Assembly: GCF_001650495.1 (NCBI RefSeq)
Contig: NZ_LWCS01000001.1
Span: 1-64,000, forward strand
Length of the DNA stretch: 64,000 nt
Direction: 5' to 3'
DNA from: Mycolicibacterium iranicum
GTDB lineage: Bacteria > Actinomycetota > Actinomycetes > Mycobacteriales > Mycobacteriaceae
Under the pieces are notes generated by a model, which searched no databases, was not told the DNA's origin, and saw only the letters and a list, made by a program, of their open reading frames with translations. This document shows, piece by piece, positions 9,834 through 19,071 of this stretch (the first letter of the stretch is position 1; each line of letters begins with the position of its first letter). The translations under genes were made by a program, and so were the position numbers.

Positions 9834-10826
9834 TCACGCGAGCGAGGGAATGACCTCTCGCTCGAACATTTCGATACCGGAGCGGTCGTACGCCGCTTCG
9901 GGGAAGTAGCAGATCACGTACTCGCATCCCAGGCCCTGTAGCTTCTGCAGCGCCTCGACGAGCTGTTCGGGCGTACCGCTGCCCGCCTGCGGGGTGCTCA
10001 TCGAGTTCAGCATGGCATCTGCGGCGGCCTCGCCGGTCAGCCCGCTGATCCGCGAGCGCACCGCGGCGAGCCTGTCCTTGACCTCGTTCTCCGTAGCCGC
10101 GACCACGGCGTTGATGTTCACCGACCGTACGATCGCGCCGAATTCCGTTCCGACGTCTCGACAGTGGTCGGCCAGCACCTGCGACTTGTGCTCGAAACCT
10201 TCGGGTTCTGGGGTGAAGTTGGTGTACTGCGCGTACTTCGCCGCAATCCGTAGTGTGACCTTCTCGCCACCGCCGGCAATCCACAGCGGTATCCCACCCT
10301 GCTGCAACGGGCGCGGGGCCACGATGGCGCCGTCGGTCTGGTAATGCTTGCCGTCGAAGGTGACGACACCGTCGCGCCATGCGTCGCGCATGATCTGCAC
10401 GCCCTCGTCGAGACGGGCCAGTCGCACCCCCGCCGAGGGGAAGCCGTAGCCGTAAGCCCGCCATTCGTGCTCGTACCAGCCGCCGCCGATGCCCATCTGG
10501 ACCCGCCCGCCGGAGATGACGTCCGTGGTAGCGGCGACTTTGGCGAGGTATGCGGGGTTGCGGTAGCTCATCGCCGTACACATCTGCCCCAGCTTGACCC
10601 GCGACGTCGTCGCGGCGAAGGCGGCCATCAGCGACCAGGCTTCGTGGGTGGCCTCGTCGGTCGGGACGGGCACGGTGTGAAAGTGGTCGTACACCCACAG
10701 CGAGTCCCAGACGTCTCCGCCGTCGACATGGGTGGCGAGATCGCTCATCACCCGCCAGTGGTCACGTGGTTCGATTCCGACGAGGTCTAGTCGCCAGCCC
10801 TGCGGGATGAAGAGTCCAAAGCGCAT
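9834..10826 (-). CDS. LLM-class (luciferase-like) F420/flavin-dependent oxidoreductase
   Basis: A 330-residue protein. The start MRFGLFIPQGW at 10826 matches the first beta strand of the luciferase-like TIM barrel. Family features include WDSLWVYDHFH (about 40-50), the GGRVQMGIGGGWYEHEW block (107-122) and the later PLWIAGGGEK segment. This class reduces or oxidises substrates with FMN or, in mycobacteria very often, coenzyme F420. The divergent neighbour at 10911 is another F420-type protein, which fits F420 use (inference). The 84-bp space between the two starts is probably a shared promoter region. Confidence 0.9.
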   Translation of the reverse strand: MRFGLFIPQGWRLDLVGIEPRDHWRVMSDLATHVDGGDVWDSLWVYDHFHTVPVPTDEATHEAWSLMAAFAATTSRVKLGQMCTAMSYRNPAYLAKVAATTDVISGGRVQMGIGGGWYEHEWRAYGYGFPSAGVRLARLDEGVQIMRDAWRDGVVTFDGKHYQTDGAIVAPRPLQQGGIPLWIAGGGEKVTLRIAAKYAQYTNFTPEPEGFEHKSQVLADHCRDVGTEFGAIVRSVNINAVVAATENEVKDRLAAVRSRISGLTGEAAADAMLNSMSTPQAGSGTPEQLVEALQKLQGLGCEYVICYFPEAAYDRSGIEMFEREVIPSLA

Positions 10827-10910
10827 GCATCCGACTCTAGGTGGACGTGAGGCTCTGCGGCGGTCCGCCGCTGACACCGAGTTGTCACCGATGTTCAGTA
10901 GCGTGGCCGC

Positions 10911-11336
10911 ATGGCTCTTTCCAGGGAAGAACGGGAGCGGTTCCTGGCCGAACCGCATATCGGTGCGCTGTCGGTGTCCAACGGCGAGAAGCGTGGTCCT
11001 CTGACGGTGCCGATCTGGTATCAGTACACGCCCGGTGGCGACCTGTGGTTCACCACCGGGCGCGGTTCGCGCAAGCATCAGCTGATCGAAGCCAGCGGCT
11101 TCGTGTCGATCATGGTGGAGCGCGTGGAGCCCACCGTGCGGTACGTGGCAGTGGACGGACCCGTACTGCGCATCGAGCCGGGCACCGATGAGCAACTCGT
11201 CGAGGTGACCAAGCGCTACCTGCCGCCCGAAAACGTGGACGGCTACCTCGAGTTCGCCCGGCGCGAGCACGGCGAGAGCGTGGCTGTTTTCGTCAAGACG
11301 GCGCACTGGCTGTCCGCCGACTTGGGCGCGGTGTAG
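10911..11336 (+). CDS. PPOX-class F420-dependent oxidoreductase-like protein
   Basis: A 141-residue split-barrel protein of the pyridoxamine-phosphate-oxidase-like superfamily. It opens with SREERERFLAEPHIGALSV, then has a core strand PLTVPIWYQYTPGGDLWFTTGRGSRKHQLI, a common F420- or flavin-binding pattern in actinobacteria. It is normal length for the family. It is read away from the LLM gene. The stop abuts the stop of the following minus-strand ligase with no gap. The substrate is unknown. Confidence 0.85.
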   Translation: MALSREERERFLAEPHIGALSVSNGEKRGPLTVPIWYQYTPGGDLWFTTGRGSRKHQLIEASGFVSIMVERVEPTVRYVAVDGPVLRIEPGTDEQLVEVTKRYLPPENVDGYLEFARREHGESVAVFVKTAHWLSADLGAV

Positions 11337-12815
11337 TTAACCGTCGTAGAGCGCGGCGACAGCAGGCAGGCTCACTTTGAGCGCGGGGTTTCGCGGCAAT
11401 TCGCCGACCGCGGCAAACGCGACGGGCACGTTGTAGACGGGAAGTCCTTTGCGCACCCAGTCTTTGAGATCGCTGTCGGAGGGCACGGCAGCGCCAGTGA
11501 CGATTTCGATGGCCGCGAACGGAACCTGGCCGAGGCGGGGGTCCGGCACCCCGACGACGCAGGCGTCGCGTACCGCGGGGTGAGCGATCAGCACACGCCT
11601 GACCGCCTCAGGTTGCACCTTGAACCCCCCGCGGTTGATGGCGCCGTCGGCACGCCCGTGCAGGGTGACGAAACCGTCGTTGTCGATACTGGCGATGTCG
11701 GTCGTGCGGATCCAGTCCGGGCCCATCGGGGCCACCTTGGCTTCCAGCAGTCCCTGCTCGCCGGGTGGCAACGCGGCTCCGGTGTCAGCGTCGACGATCC
11801 GCAACTCGGTGTCGGGCAGCGCACGCCCGACGCTGTCACGCTTCGATACCCCGAAGTCACGCACCATGTCGGTCGTCCACGCGCACAGTGACCCCGCGAA
11901 TTCGGTTGCACCGTAGGCCAGCCTGATCGGTATCCCGTACCGCTGCTCGAATTCGTCGCGCGTCTCAGGATCGAGCGGACCCGAAGCGCTGATCAGAAAC
12001 TCAAGCGACGCGAGGTCGGCGGCCGGCACGTCGGCGTCGAGAAGCATCTTGATGACGGCTGGCTGAACCCCGACGCGGGCCACGCGATGACGCTTCACCG
12101 CGTCTACCCAACCCTCGACAGTGAACCGCTCCAACATCGCGATTCGCCGCCCGTTGTAGATGCCTGCGATCAACTGACACACGCCGATACCGCCGAACTG
12201 CCAGTACGCCAACTCTGGCGGCGCATCGGCGGGAGCCTTCTCCCCCGCCGTCACGCTGAACACCGTGCGCTCCAGAACATGGATCCTGATGGCTTGCCGC
12301 TTCGGCGGTCCAGTGGTGCCGCTCGTCAGGATCTGCAGCGCTACACCGGGTTCGGCGGGCGCATGGGCTTTGGAGGAGTCCCGCCGACCCAGCCCGGAGA
12401 TGCCGTCGACGATTGGTTCGGTGAGCGAGATGGCGATCCCCGCACTGCCGATCCGCCTTGCCGCGGCCACGACCGGTGGTGTCCAATCGTCGGTATCGGC
12501 CACCACTGCTGAGACGTTGACTTGCTCCAGGTCGCGGGCGATCGCCTCCGGCGACTGGAAGGAGTAGATCATCGCCACCGTGCGTCCGGCGGCCAGGAAC
12601 CCCGCGATGGCCGCTGCATGTTGGAGCCGGTTGCGAACGACCAGGCCGACCGGCGCGTCGTCGGCGACGCCGGCCTTGCGCAATCGTGCGGCGATCGCGC
12701 TGCCGTACGCCGAGACCTCCTTGCCCGTGTACCAGCGCCCCTCGAATTCAATGCATGCGCGGTCGCCGTAGCTGTCCAGCGCTGCCGCGATGCTTGCCGT
12801 AAGCCTTTCGGTCAC
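11337..12815 (-). CDS. Class I adenylate-forming enzyme (acyl-CoA ligase / AMP-binding)
   Basis: A 492-residue protein with start GTG at 12815 (VTERLTASIAAALDSYGD). The frame is open to 12929, but a longer start would run into the divergent permease promoter. It carries the P-loop LTSGTTGPPKR (163-173), the AYGATEF motif, TTDIASIDNDGFVTLHGRADG and a C-terminal NPALKVSL that supplies the expected catalytic lysine. It should adenylate a carboxylate and probably form a CoA thioester; the acid is unknown. It lies divergent to the NCS1 permease across a 90-bp region that contains an operator. Confidence 0.85.
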   Translation of the reverse strand: MTERLTASIAAALDSYGDRACIEFEGRWYTGKEVSAYGSAIAARLRKAGVADDAPVGLVVRNRLQHAAAIAGFLAAGRTVAMIYSFQSPEAIARDLEQVNVSAVVADTDDWTPPVVAAARRIGSAGIAISLTEPIVDGISGLGRRDSSKAHAPAEPGVALQILTSGTTGPPKRQAIRIHVLERTVFSVTAGEKAPADAPPELAYWQFGGIGVCQLIAGIYNGRRIAMLERFTVEGWVDAVKRHRVARVGVQPAVIKMLLDADVPAADLASLEFLISASGPLDPETRDEFEQRYGIPIRLAYGATEFAGSLCAWTTDMVRDFGVSKRDSVGRALPDTELRIVDADTGAALPPGEQGLLEAKVAPMGPDWIRTTDIASIDNDGFVTLHGRADGAINRGGFKVQPEAVRRVLIAHPAVRDACVVGVPDPRLGQVPFAAIEIVTGAAVPSDSDLKDWVRKGLPVYNVPVAFAAVGELPRNPALKVSLPAVAALYDG

Positions 12816-12882
12816 TTCGCCATTGTGGGGCACGCACCGGAACGGCGTAACAAGAATTTCACCCGCGTCTAACGCTGAGAAA

Positions 12883-12906
12883 TGTGTATACGCGACTGTA
12901 TACACA
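12883..12906. promoter_or_regulatory. 24-bp palindromic operator overlapping the permease start codon
   Basis: TGTGTATAC (12883-12891) and GTATACACA (12898-12906) are perfect 9-bp arms around a 6-base spacer. The sequence TGTATACA inside it resembles operators of GntR-family (FadR/FCD) regulators. The last base of the right arm is the A of the permease ATG, so bound protein would cover the translation start. No GntR gene is adjacent; the nearest regulator is the GlxA-type gene at 14928. Confidence 0.7.
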
Positions 12907-14243
12907 TGACTTCTTCCACTGCAGGCCACACCGCCGACGCTGCACTCGGCGAGGAATACGAACGCGAACCGGTCCCCCGGACAGCACGGAGGTCGCTGTT
13001 CTCCGTCTCGGCCGTCTGGGTCGGCTTTCCGATGATCATGACCTCGGCGGTGTTCTCCGGGATCATCGTCTACAACCTCGGCTTCGTCACCGGCCTCCTC
13101 GCCATCCTCGTCGGCGACTTCGTGCTGATGGGTTACGTCGGCACGCTGAGTTACCTCGCGGGCCGATCCGGCAAGAACTTTGCTCTCACCGCTGCAGATA
13201 CGTTCGGCTCCAAAGGTTTCCGGATCGTGTCAGCGTTTCTTTCGACATTGGTGATCGGGTGGTTCGCCTTTCAGACCGGCATGGTCGGTTCCACGCTGAA
13301 CGCATCCCTGGGCTGGAGCGCGGGGTGGATCACCCTGCTGGCGGGGGTCTTGTTCGTCGCCCTCACCTTTGTAGGCATCAGGGCCATTTCGTGGATCGGG
13401 GTGGTCGCGTCCGCGCTCTTCATTCCGCTCGGTGTGGTGGCGATCGTCATCGCGGCACAGGATGGCGGGGTCGGTCCAGCGTTCTCCTACGCCGGTGGGG
13501 CGGGATTGAGCGCCTTCAGCTTCGGCGTCGCGGTGACCATGACGATCGCGTGCTTTATCGACTCGGGAACCATGACAGCCGATTTCACCCGCTGGGCACG
13601 CAACGGCAAGGAAGGTGCACTCGCGGCGTTCACGGCGTTCCCCGTGGCCTACTTCGTCGCCCAGCTCGTCGGTGCGTTCGTCGTCGCGTTGGGCGCCTCC
13701 GCGGCGGCCGATAAGACCGGTGGCGATTTTCTCCATGTCCTGGTGGACGCCAGCGGAGTGTTACTGGTTCTCGGTGTCCTTTTCGTCTTCGTCAACCTCG
13801 GCAGTGTCTGCGCCCACTGCCTATACAACGGTGCAGTGGGGTTCGGCAATATCACAGGAAAGACCATGCGGCAGTTGACGATCGTGCTCGGCATCGTCGG
13901 CACCGCGGCGGCCGTCGCAGGCATCTGGTCGCACTTCGAGACCTGGCTGAGCTTGCTCGGCGTACTCGTGCCACCGATCGGCGTCGTCATCATCCTCGAC
14001 CAGTTGGTCTTCGCCGCACGCCGCACCGCCAGTCCATCAGGATTGTCTTGGAAACCGTTCGCAGCCTGGGCGATCGGGGCCGCAGTCGCACTGCTCACGC
14101 ACTTCTACGCGCCGCAATTGTCGGACGCCGTGGTGGCGATGGTCGTCGGTGGGCTCGCTTTCACTGCGCTGACGCTCCTCGGCGCGTCCACTCGGGAAAC
14201 TGAGGCGACGGCCGAGCCCGTCATGAGCGGAGAATCCGCATGA
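12906..14243 (+). CDS. NCS1-family cytosine/purine/allantoin-type permease (CodB-like)
   Basis: A 445-residue integral membrane protein with about 12 hydrophobic segments. It has the NCS1/CodB signatures [20 protein letters not shown] in TM1 and later [17 protein letters not shown]. The start at 12906 (MTSSTAGHT) is preferred over an in-frame ATG at 12882 that lies before the operator. The stop overlaps the next ATG (ATGA, 14240-14243), so the hydrolase is translationally coupled. The neighbour suggests uptake of a nitrogen-rich compound such as a ureide, biuret or pyrimidine (inference). Confidence 0.9.
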   Translation: MTSSTAGHTADAALGEEYEREPVPRTARRSLFSVSAVWVGFPMIMTSAVFSGIIVYNLGFVTGLLAILVGDFVLMGYVGTLSYLAGRSGKNFALTAADTFGSKGFRIVSAFLSTLVIGWFAFQTGMVGSTLNASLGWSAGWITLLAGVLFVALTFVGIRAISWIGVVASALFIPLGVVAIVIAAQDGGVGPAFSYAGGAGLSAFSFGVAVTMTIACFIDSGTMTADFTRWARNGKEGALAAFTAFPVAYFVAQLVGAFVVALGASAAADKTGGDFLHVLVDASGVLLVLGVLFVFVNLGSVCAHCLYNGAVGFGNITGKTMRQLTIVLGIVGTAAAVAGIWSHFETWLSLLGVLVPPIGVVIILDQLVFAARRTASPSGLSWKPFAAWAIGAAVALLTHFYAPQLSDAVVAMVVGGLAFTALTLLGASTRETEATAEPVMSGESA

Positions 14244-14938
14244 GCGTCACCATCGAGGCCAACCCGTACGTCTGGCCCTTCGACGGCGATATCCCGCGCG
14301 AGCGCACCGCCCTGGTCAACATCGACTGGCAGGTCGATTTCTGCGGCGAGGGCGGTTATGTCGACGCGATGGGCTACGACCTGTCGCTGACGCGAACGCC
14401 GTTGGGGCCCGCCCAGACAGTGCTGCGCGCGGCCCGAGATGCGGGTCTGTTCGTGATCCACACCCGCGAAGGTCATCGCCCGGACCTGTCTGACCTTCCC
14501 CCCAACAAGCGGTGGCGCTCGGCGCAGATCGGCGCCGAGATCGGCTCACTCGGGCCCTGCGGACGGATCCTGACCAAGGGGGAACCGGGGTGGGAGATCG
14601 TGCCCGAGATGGCGCCTGCGGCAGGCGAGCCCGTCATCGACAAGCCGGGGAAGGGCAGCTTCTACGCTACGGACCTCGAGCTGATCCTGGCCAGTCGCGG
14701 CATCACCCACATCGTCTTCACCGGGATCACCACCGATGTCTGTGTCCACACCACCATGCGTGATGCCAACGACCGCGGTTATGAGTGCTTGGTCGTGTCC
14801 GATGCCACCGGCGCCACCGACCATGCCAATCACGTTGCCGCACTGAACATGATCACCATGCAGGGCGGCGTATTCGGTGCCCATGCACCCGCGCAGACCG
14901 TCGTCCAGGCACTCGAGAAGCTCGCGGCTAACCGCTGA
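14240..14938 (+). CDS. Isochorismatase-like cysteine hydrolase, close to biuret hydrolase type
   Basis: A 232-residue alpha/beta hydrolase with the family catalytic triad visible: D29 (VNIDWQVDF), K135 ([15 protein letters not shown]) and C168 ([18 protein letters not shown]). The segments [15 protein letters not shown] and [16 protein letters not shown] resemble biuret/ureidoacrylate-type amidohydrolases that release ammonia from N-carbamoyl compounds. It is coupled by a 4-bp overlap to the NCS1 permease, suggesting one uptake-and-hydrolysis unit for nitrogen scavenging. Its 3' end overlaps the convergent GlxA-type gene by 11 bp. The exact substrate is not certain. Confidence 0.85.
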   Translation: MSVTIEANPYVWPFDGDIPRERTALVNIDWQVDFCGEGGYVDAMGYDLSLTRTPLGPAQTVLRAARDAGLFVIHTREGHRPDLSDLPPNKRWRSAQIGAEIGSLGPCGRILTKGEPGWEIVPEMAPAAGEPVIDKPGKGSFYATDLELILASRGITHIVFTGITTDVCVHTTMRDANDRGYECLVVSDATGATDHANHVAALNMITMQGGVFGAHAPAQTVVQALEKLAANR

Positions 14939-15890
14939 ACACGCTGCGGTAGTCGCTCGGGGTGGTGTGCATCTGCCGGCCGAAGTGGTGGCGATAGGTC
15001 GCCGGTGACTCGAAACCGACCCGGGCGGCAATCTGTTCGATCGACAAGTCCGACGACTCGAGCAGCGCGAGGCTGGCCTGGATCCGCTGCTCGGTGAGCC
15101 ATTTGATAGGTGTCGTACCTGTGGCTTTCGCGAACTGCCGAAGGTAGCTTCGGCGCGACACCATCGATTGGGCGGCCATCTCATCGAGGGAGATCGGGCG
15201 GTCGAGATTCTCCAGCGCCCAGGCCATTCCGGAAGCGATGCGGCCGTCTCCGGCAGGCTCGGGGACCGGGGTCTCGATGTACTGAGCCTGTCCCCCGCCT
15301 CGGTGGGGCGAGACGACCAGCCGCCGCGCGACGTCGTTGGCAACCCGCACACCTTTGTCGGATCGTACGATGTGCAGGCAGAGGTCCAATCCCGCCGCGC
15401 AACCGGCGCTGGTGAGGACGCGTCCGGTGTCGACGTAGAGCGGCGCCGGATCGATGTCGATGTCCGGGTATGCCTCCTTGAGCAGATCCGTGTAGATCCA
15501 GTGCGTGGTGGCGGTCCGACCGTTGAGCACTCCGGCGGCTGCCAGGGCAAACGCCCCGGAGCAGATGGAAACCAATCGGGAGCCGCGCGCGTCGGCGGCC
15601 TTGATCGCCTCGACGAGGCCCGGCGAGGCGGGTGCGCGGACGTCCCCGACACTGGGGATCACCAGGGTGTCGGCATCGGCGAGGTCGGCCAGTCCGTAAG
15701 AGGTTCGCACCGTGGCACCGCCGAGAAGCCGCAGTTCGTCGGTTTCGGAACACAACTTGACGGAATACCAGGGCCTTTCAATGCCCGCCGAGAATCTCTC
15801 CGACAACTCGGTCATGCCGAAGATCTCCGCGGCCATGCCCGACTCAAACCCTGACATGCCGTCATAGGCCAGGATGGCGACAGAATGCAT
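14928..15890 (-). CDS. GlxA-family AraC-type transcriptional regulator (DJ-1/PfpI sensor domain)
   Basis: A 320-residue protein. Residues 1 to about 190 form a DJ-1/PfpI glutamine-amidotransferase-like domain ([17 protein letters not shown], and [17 protein letters not shown] with the elbow cysteine). Residues about 220-320 carry two AraC helix-turn-helix motifs ([40 protein letters not shown]). Such proteins often activate amide or amine catabolic genes. Its position next to the permease/hydrolase pair makes it a candidate regulator of that pair, though the genes are convergent. Confidence 0.9.
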   Translation of the reverse strand: MHSVAILAYDGMSGFESGMAAEIFGMTELSERFSAGIERPWYSVKLCSETDELRLLGGATVRTSYGLADLADADTLVIPSVGDVRAPASPGLVEAIKAADARGSRLVSICSGAFALAAAGVLNGRTATTHWIYTDLLKEAYPDIDIDPAPLYVDTGRVLTSAGCAAGLDLCLHIVRSDKGVRVANDVARRLVVSPHRGGGQAQYIETPVPEPAGDGRIASGMAWALENLDRPISLDEMAAQSMVSRRSYLRQFAKATGTTPIKWLTEQRIQASLALLESSDLSIEQIAARVGFESPATYRHHFGRQMHTTPSDYRSVFSG

Positions 15891-16116
15891 GTCACTATTT
15901 TAATGAATATCGTCACCAGGGCCACTTTTGCTGATCCCAGCGCACCGGCAGCATGGAAGCCATGTTCTACCAACGACGCACACTACGGTCAGAGATCCAA
16001 TCAAAGCTCCGACGTCATAGAGCTTTTCGACCGTTGATCGATATCGCCGCAGGCGTGCACGCCGCTCACGGTCTGGCGCACGGAGTTGAACCGGAGCCCA
16101 TGTCACTCGCTCGCAC
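15891..16116. other. Intergenic region between the GlxA-type start and the MFS stop
   Basis: About 225 bp between a minus-strand start (15890) and a minus-strand stop (16117). It should hold the GlxA-type promoter and the end of the long upstream operon. No clear hairpin or palindrome stands out. Confidence 0.4.
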
Positions 16117-17463
16117 CTAGGAGCCCGGCGGTGTCGGCGGCATCGCCACGACCGCCGCCGCGCTGACCACCGCGACCGCCACGACCGCGGCGAACACCAG
16201 CGCGGTACCCGCCTGCACCGTCGCGGCGCCAAGTCCATGAATATCGTTGCCCTGAAACACCGAATTCGCCATCGCCCCGAATACGGCAACCCCGACTGCG
16301 CTGCCCAACGCCCGTGCGAACATGTGCGTACCGGTGACCACGCCGCGATCCTCCGCACCCACACTCGACTGGGCGGCGATCAGACACGGCAGCGCCAGCA
16401 GGCCCATTCCGCAACCGGTGACAAAGCACAGGCAAGCCACCAGCCACACGTCGGGGTGGTTCACCGTGGCAAGCAGTCCGACGACCCCGGCCAGTACCAC
16501 GGCCGCGCCCAGCGCCGCGGTCCGCTTGAATCCCACTCGGAGATAAACGCGTCCGGCCAGGCCCGCGGTCAAGGGCCATCCGATGGTGAGTGCGGTCATC
16601 GCCAGACCTGCCTGCACGGGCGCGGCGCCGACCGTCCCCTCCAGGTAGGTCGGCACAAAAGACGTCAGCCCGATCAGGATCGCACCGACGCCGAGGCCCA
16701 CGATCGTCGTCGTCAGCAGAAGCCTGCGGGTCAGCACGAAGCCCGGCAGAACCGGCTCGGCAGCTCGCCGCGAGACGACCCAGAAGAGAACCAGTAACAC
16801 ACCGCCGGATGCCAACGATCCGATGCTGGGGGCCGATGTCCATGACCACGCCTGTCCCCCTGCGAGAATGGCGAGTACGACCAGCGACAGACCTGACGTG
16901 AGCAGGACCGCACCGACATAGTCCACGTGCGCCTCTCGTCGGTCGAAGTCATCCCGGTAGCGGCGCAGCAGCATATACGCAGCGATCAGGCACAGCGGCA
17001 CGTTGAACACGAACACTCCGCGCCATATCCCCCACTGTGCGAAAAGGCCGCCGAAGGTCGGGCCGATCACCGAGGCCGCGGCCCAGACGCTGGCGAAGTA
17101 GCCCTGCACCCTGGCGCGCTCAGCGAGGGTGTAGATGTCACCGACGATTGTGACCGACATCGGTTGCACCGCACCGGCTCCCAGCCCCTGCACCACCCTT
17201 GCGGCAATCAGCGCGGGCATCGACCACGCGAACGCACACAGGATCGAACCGGCCATGAACAGCATGATGCCGACGAGGATCACCGGCTTGCGGCCGTACA
17301 TGTCCGATACTTTGGCGTACACCGGCGTCGTCACAGCCTGGGCGAGCAGGTAGCCGGAGAACAACCACGGAAACAAGGCGGATCCGCCGAGTTCGGCCAC
17401 GATCGTGGGGATGGCAGTCGCCAGCACCGTCGAGTCCAGCGCGACGAGGCTGAGGGCCAACAT
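16117..17463 (-). CDS. MFS drug/metabolite exporter (DHA2-like)
   Basis: A 448-residue transporter if started at ATG 17463. It has the DHA motifs LDSTVLATAIPTIVAELGG in TM1, the loop KVSDMYGRKPVI and RVVQGLGAGAVQPM. The frame is open upstream to 17643, inside the thiolase-like gene, but no ATG, GTG or TTG occurs between that gene's stop and 17463, and no ribosome site is obvious, so the start is uncertain. It is the last gene of the ten-gene minus-strand unit headed by the ligase at 26784. It may export a pathway intermediate or toxic substrate. Confidence 0.8.
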   Translation of the reverse strand: MLALSLVALDSTVLATAIPTIVAELGGSALFPWLFSGYLLAQAVTTPVYAKVSDMYGRKPVILVGIMLFMAGSILCAFAWSMPALIAARVVQGLGAGAVQPMSVTIVGDIYTLAERARVQGYFASVWAAASVIGPTFGGLFAQWGIWRGVFVFNVPLCLIAAYMLLRRYRDDFDRREAHVDYVGAVLLTSGLSLVVLAILAGGQAWSWTSAPSIGSLASGGVLLVLFWVVSRRAAEPVLPGFVLTRRLLLTTTIVGLGVGAILIGLTSFVPTYLEGTVGAAPVQAGLAMTALTIGWPLTAGLAGRVYLRVGFKRTAALGAAVVLAGVVGLLATVNHPDVWLVACLCFVTGCGMGLLALPCLIAAQSSVGAEDRGVVTGTHMFARALGSAVGVAVFGAMANSVFQGNDIHGLGAATVQAGTALVFAAVVAVAVVSAAAVVAMPPTPPGS

Positions 17464-17533
17464 GATCGAAGACAGGACGGGGCCACGCTCGGAGCGGAAG
17501 CCGACCCCGGCGGCGTTCGACGCCGGCAGGCTC

Positions 17534-18676
17534 CTACTCCGCGCTCGTCGAGAGGACCACGGTGCTGTGCGCAGCGATCGTGAGACCCATGCCGTGTACC
17601 AACGACGTCTGAGCACCTTCAACCTGACGGGTGCCGGCGTCACCGCGCAGCTGGGTGACGGCCTCGGTGAGGAGGAACAGACCGAGCATCCCGGGATGGG
17701 TAAACGACAACCCCGCGCCGTTGGTGTTCAGCGCCACCGAGCCACCGGGCGCGATATGACCGTCGGCCACGAACGGCCCGCCCTCACCCTTGGCGCAAAA
17801 ACCGATGTCCTCCAACAAAATCAGCAGACTTGCCGTGAAGGCGTCGTACACGTGTGCGGTGTCGACGTCGCCGAGCGACCGACCCGCCATTTCCAGCGCA
17901 ATCGTTGATGTCTGCGCTGCCACAGTACTCGTGAGATCCGGCATGGCTGAGACGGCGCGGTGATTGCTCGACTCGGAGAAGCCCCGAAGATAGACCGGCG
18001 GATGCGGCAGTGACGCGGCACGCTCGGCGGAGGTCACGACCACGGCGGCACCGCCGTCGGTGACGAGACAGCAGTCCCTGGCGTGGAGCGGAGTTGAGAT
18101 CATCTTCGATTCGACGACGTCCTCGACGGTCAGTGGCTTGGGGTAAGGCGGGTTGGGATGCAGCAGCGACCATTGCCGCGCCGACACCGCCACCGAGGCG
18201 AGTTGCTCACTGGTAGTGCCGAACTGGGCCATGTGCCGCTGCGCCATCAGCGCAATGGACGAGATCGGATGGATGAGACCGTAGGGCTCCTCGTAGGCTG
18301 ACCACTCGGCCCGGCTCACGAGCTTGCCCATGTCGGATCGCTGGGTGCTGCCGTAGGCGATGACCGCCACTTCGCACAGCCCCGCCGCGATCGCTGCCGC
18401 CGCATGTCCGACGTGGCTGACGAACGATGCCCCGCCGATATTGGAGGAGTCCATGTACCGGGGGTGCATGCCCAGCTTCTCGGCGAGGTTCATCGTCGGG
18501 AAGGAGTAATGCGAACTGGCGCTGAATAATCCGTCGACATCCGCCAGCGTCAGGCCGGCGTCTGCGACGGCACGCCGGGTGGCCTCAGCCATCAGCCCGA
18601 CGGGCGAGCGGCCCTGTGTCTGCCAGGTATCGACTTCGGCAGCGCCGACGATGGCGGCCGTACCCCTGATGCTCAT
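17534..18676 (-). CDS. Thiolase-like protein lacking the usual nucleophile; Ltp2-type aldolase candidate
   Basis: A 380-residue thiolase-fold protein. Where true thiolases carry the N-terminal catalytic cysteine (CASG), this one reads NIGGASFV (80-86). The C-terminal loop is NTNGAGLSFTHPG instead of the usual GGxxxxGHP. The next upstream gene is a DUF35 protein, overlapping by 4 bp. Non-cysteine thiolase-like proteins paired with DUF35 partners form retro-aldolases such as Ltp2 in steroid side-chain breakdown. I therefore infer a carbon-carbon-cleaving aldolase acting on a CoA ester. A lipid-transfer role cannot be excluded. Confidence 0.8.
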   Translation of the reverse strand: MSIRGTAAIVGAAEVDTWQTQGRSPVGLMAEATRRAVADAGLTLADVDGLFSASSHYSFPTMNLAEKLGMHPRYMDSSNIGGASFVSHVGHAAAAIAAGLCEVAVIAYGSTQRSDMGKLVSRAEWSAYEEPYGLIHPISSIALMAQRHMAQFGTTSEQLASVAVSARQWSLLHPNPPYPKPLTVEDVVESKMISTPLHARDCCLVTDGGAAVVVTSAERAASLPHPPVYLRGFSESSNHRAVSAMPDLTSTVAAQTSTIALEMAGRSLGDVDTAHVYDAFTASLLILLEDIGFCAKGEGGPFVADGHIAPGGSVALNTNGAGLSFTHPGMLGLFLLTEAVTQLRGDAGTRQVEGAQTSLVHGMGLTIAAHSTVVLSTSAE

Positions 18677-19071
18677 GACACCGCCACGAAGTGCGCGAGG
18701 GTCATCTCGTCGGTCACATCCTCGAACTCGACCCGCACTCGTTGACCGATGCGGGGTTCACCGTCTTGCGTGGTGAGATCGGCAAGCGTGCGGAAACCTT
18801 CGTCGAAGTCGACGAGCGCAATGGTGTAGGGCACCGCATCGGCGAAGTAGGGATGCCCGGCGCGCTCCTGGACGGTGTACGAGTAGACAGCTCCGCCGCC
18901 GGCCGACCACCGCCGTTGGACACCTTGGCCACACGACGGGCAGAACTCCTGCGGGCGGGCGTACACCGCGTTGCACGCAGTGCAGGCGTAATACGGCAAC
19001 CGGTGCTCTTTCAGATCGGCGTAGTACTGCTTCTCCTCGCCGCGAAGTTGCGGGATGGGACGTTCGATCAT
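18673..19071 (-). CDS. Zn-ribbon/OB-fold DUF35 protein, partner of the thiolase-like protein
   Basis: A 132-residue protein with a rubredoxin-like zinc ribbon, C30-x2-C33 and C44-x2-C47 (YYACTACNAVYARPQEFCPSCG), followed by an OB-fold (YSYTVQERAGHPYF; RVRVEFEDV). DUF35 proteins bind acyl-CoA and complex with thiolase-like or hydratase proteins. Its stop overlaps the start of the thiolase-like gene (18673-18676), and its start overlaps the cyclase stop, so all three are translationally coupled. Confidence 0.9.
   Translation of the reverse strand: MIERPIPQLRGEEKQYYADLKEHRLPYYACTACNAVYARPQEFCPSCGQGVQRRWSAGGGAVYSYTVQERAGHPYFADAVPYTIALVDFDEGFRTLADLTTQDGEPRIGQRVRVEFEDVTDEMTLAHFVAVS

Noticed and set aside
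9376..10698. A 440-codon minus frame overlapping the LLM and VOC genes
   Set aside because: It is a shadow frame of the LLM gene with Arg-rich, non-protein-like composition; the LLM frame has clear family motifs.
12882..12905. Upstream in-frame ATG at 12882 as permease start
   Set aside because: It lies before the operator palindrome and would add an unlikely CIRDCIH segment; 12906 fits NCS1 N-termini.
15900..16364. Minus frame of 154 codons between the GlxA-type and MFS genes
   Set aside because: It overlaps the real MFS frame and has an Arg/Trp/Cys-rich composition unlike a protein family.
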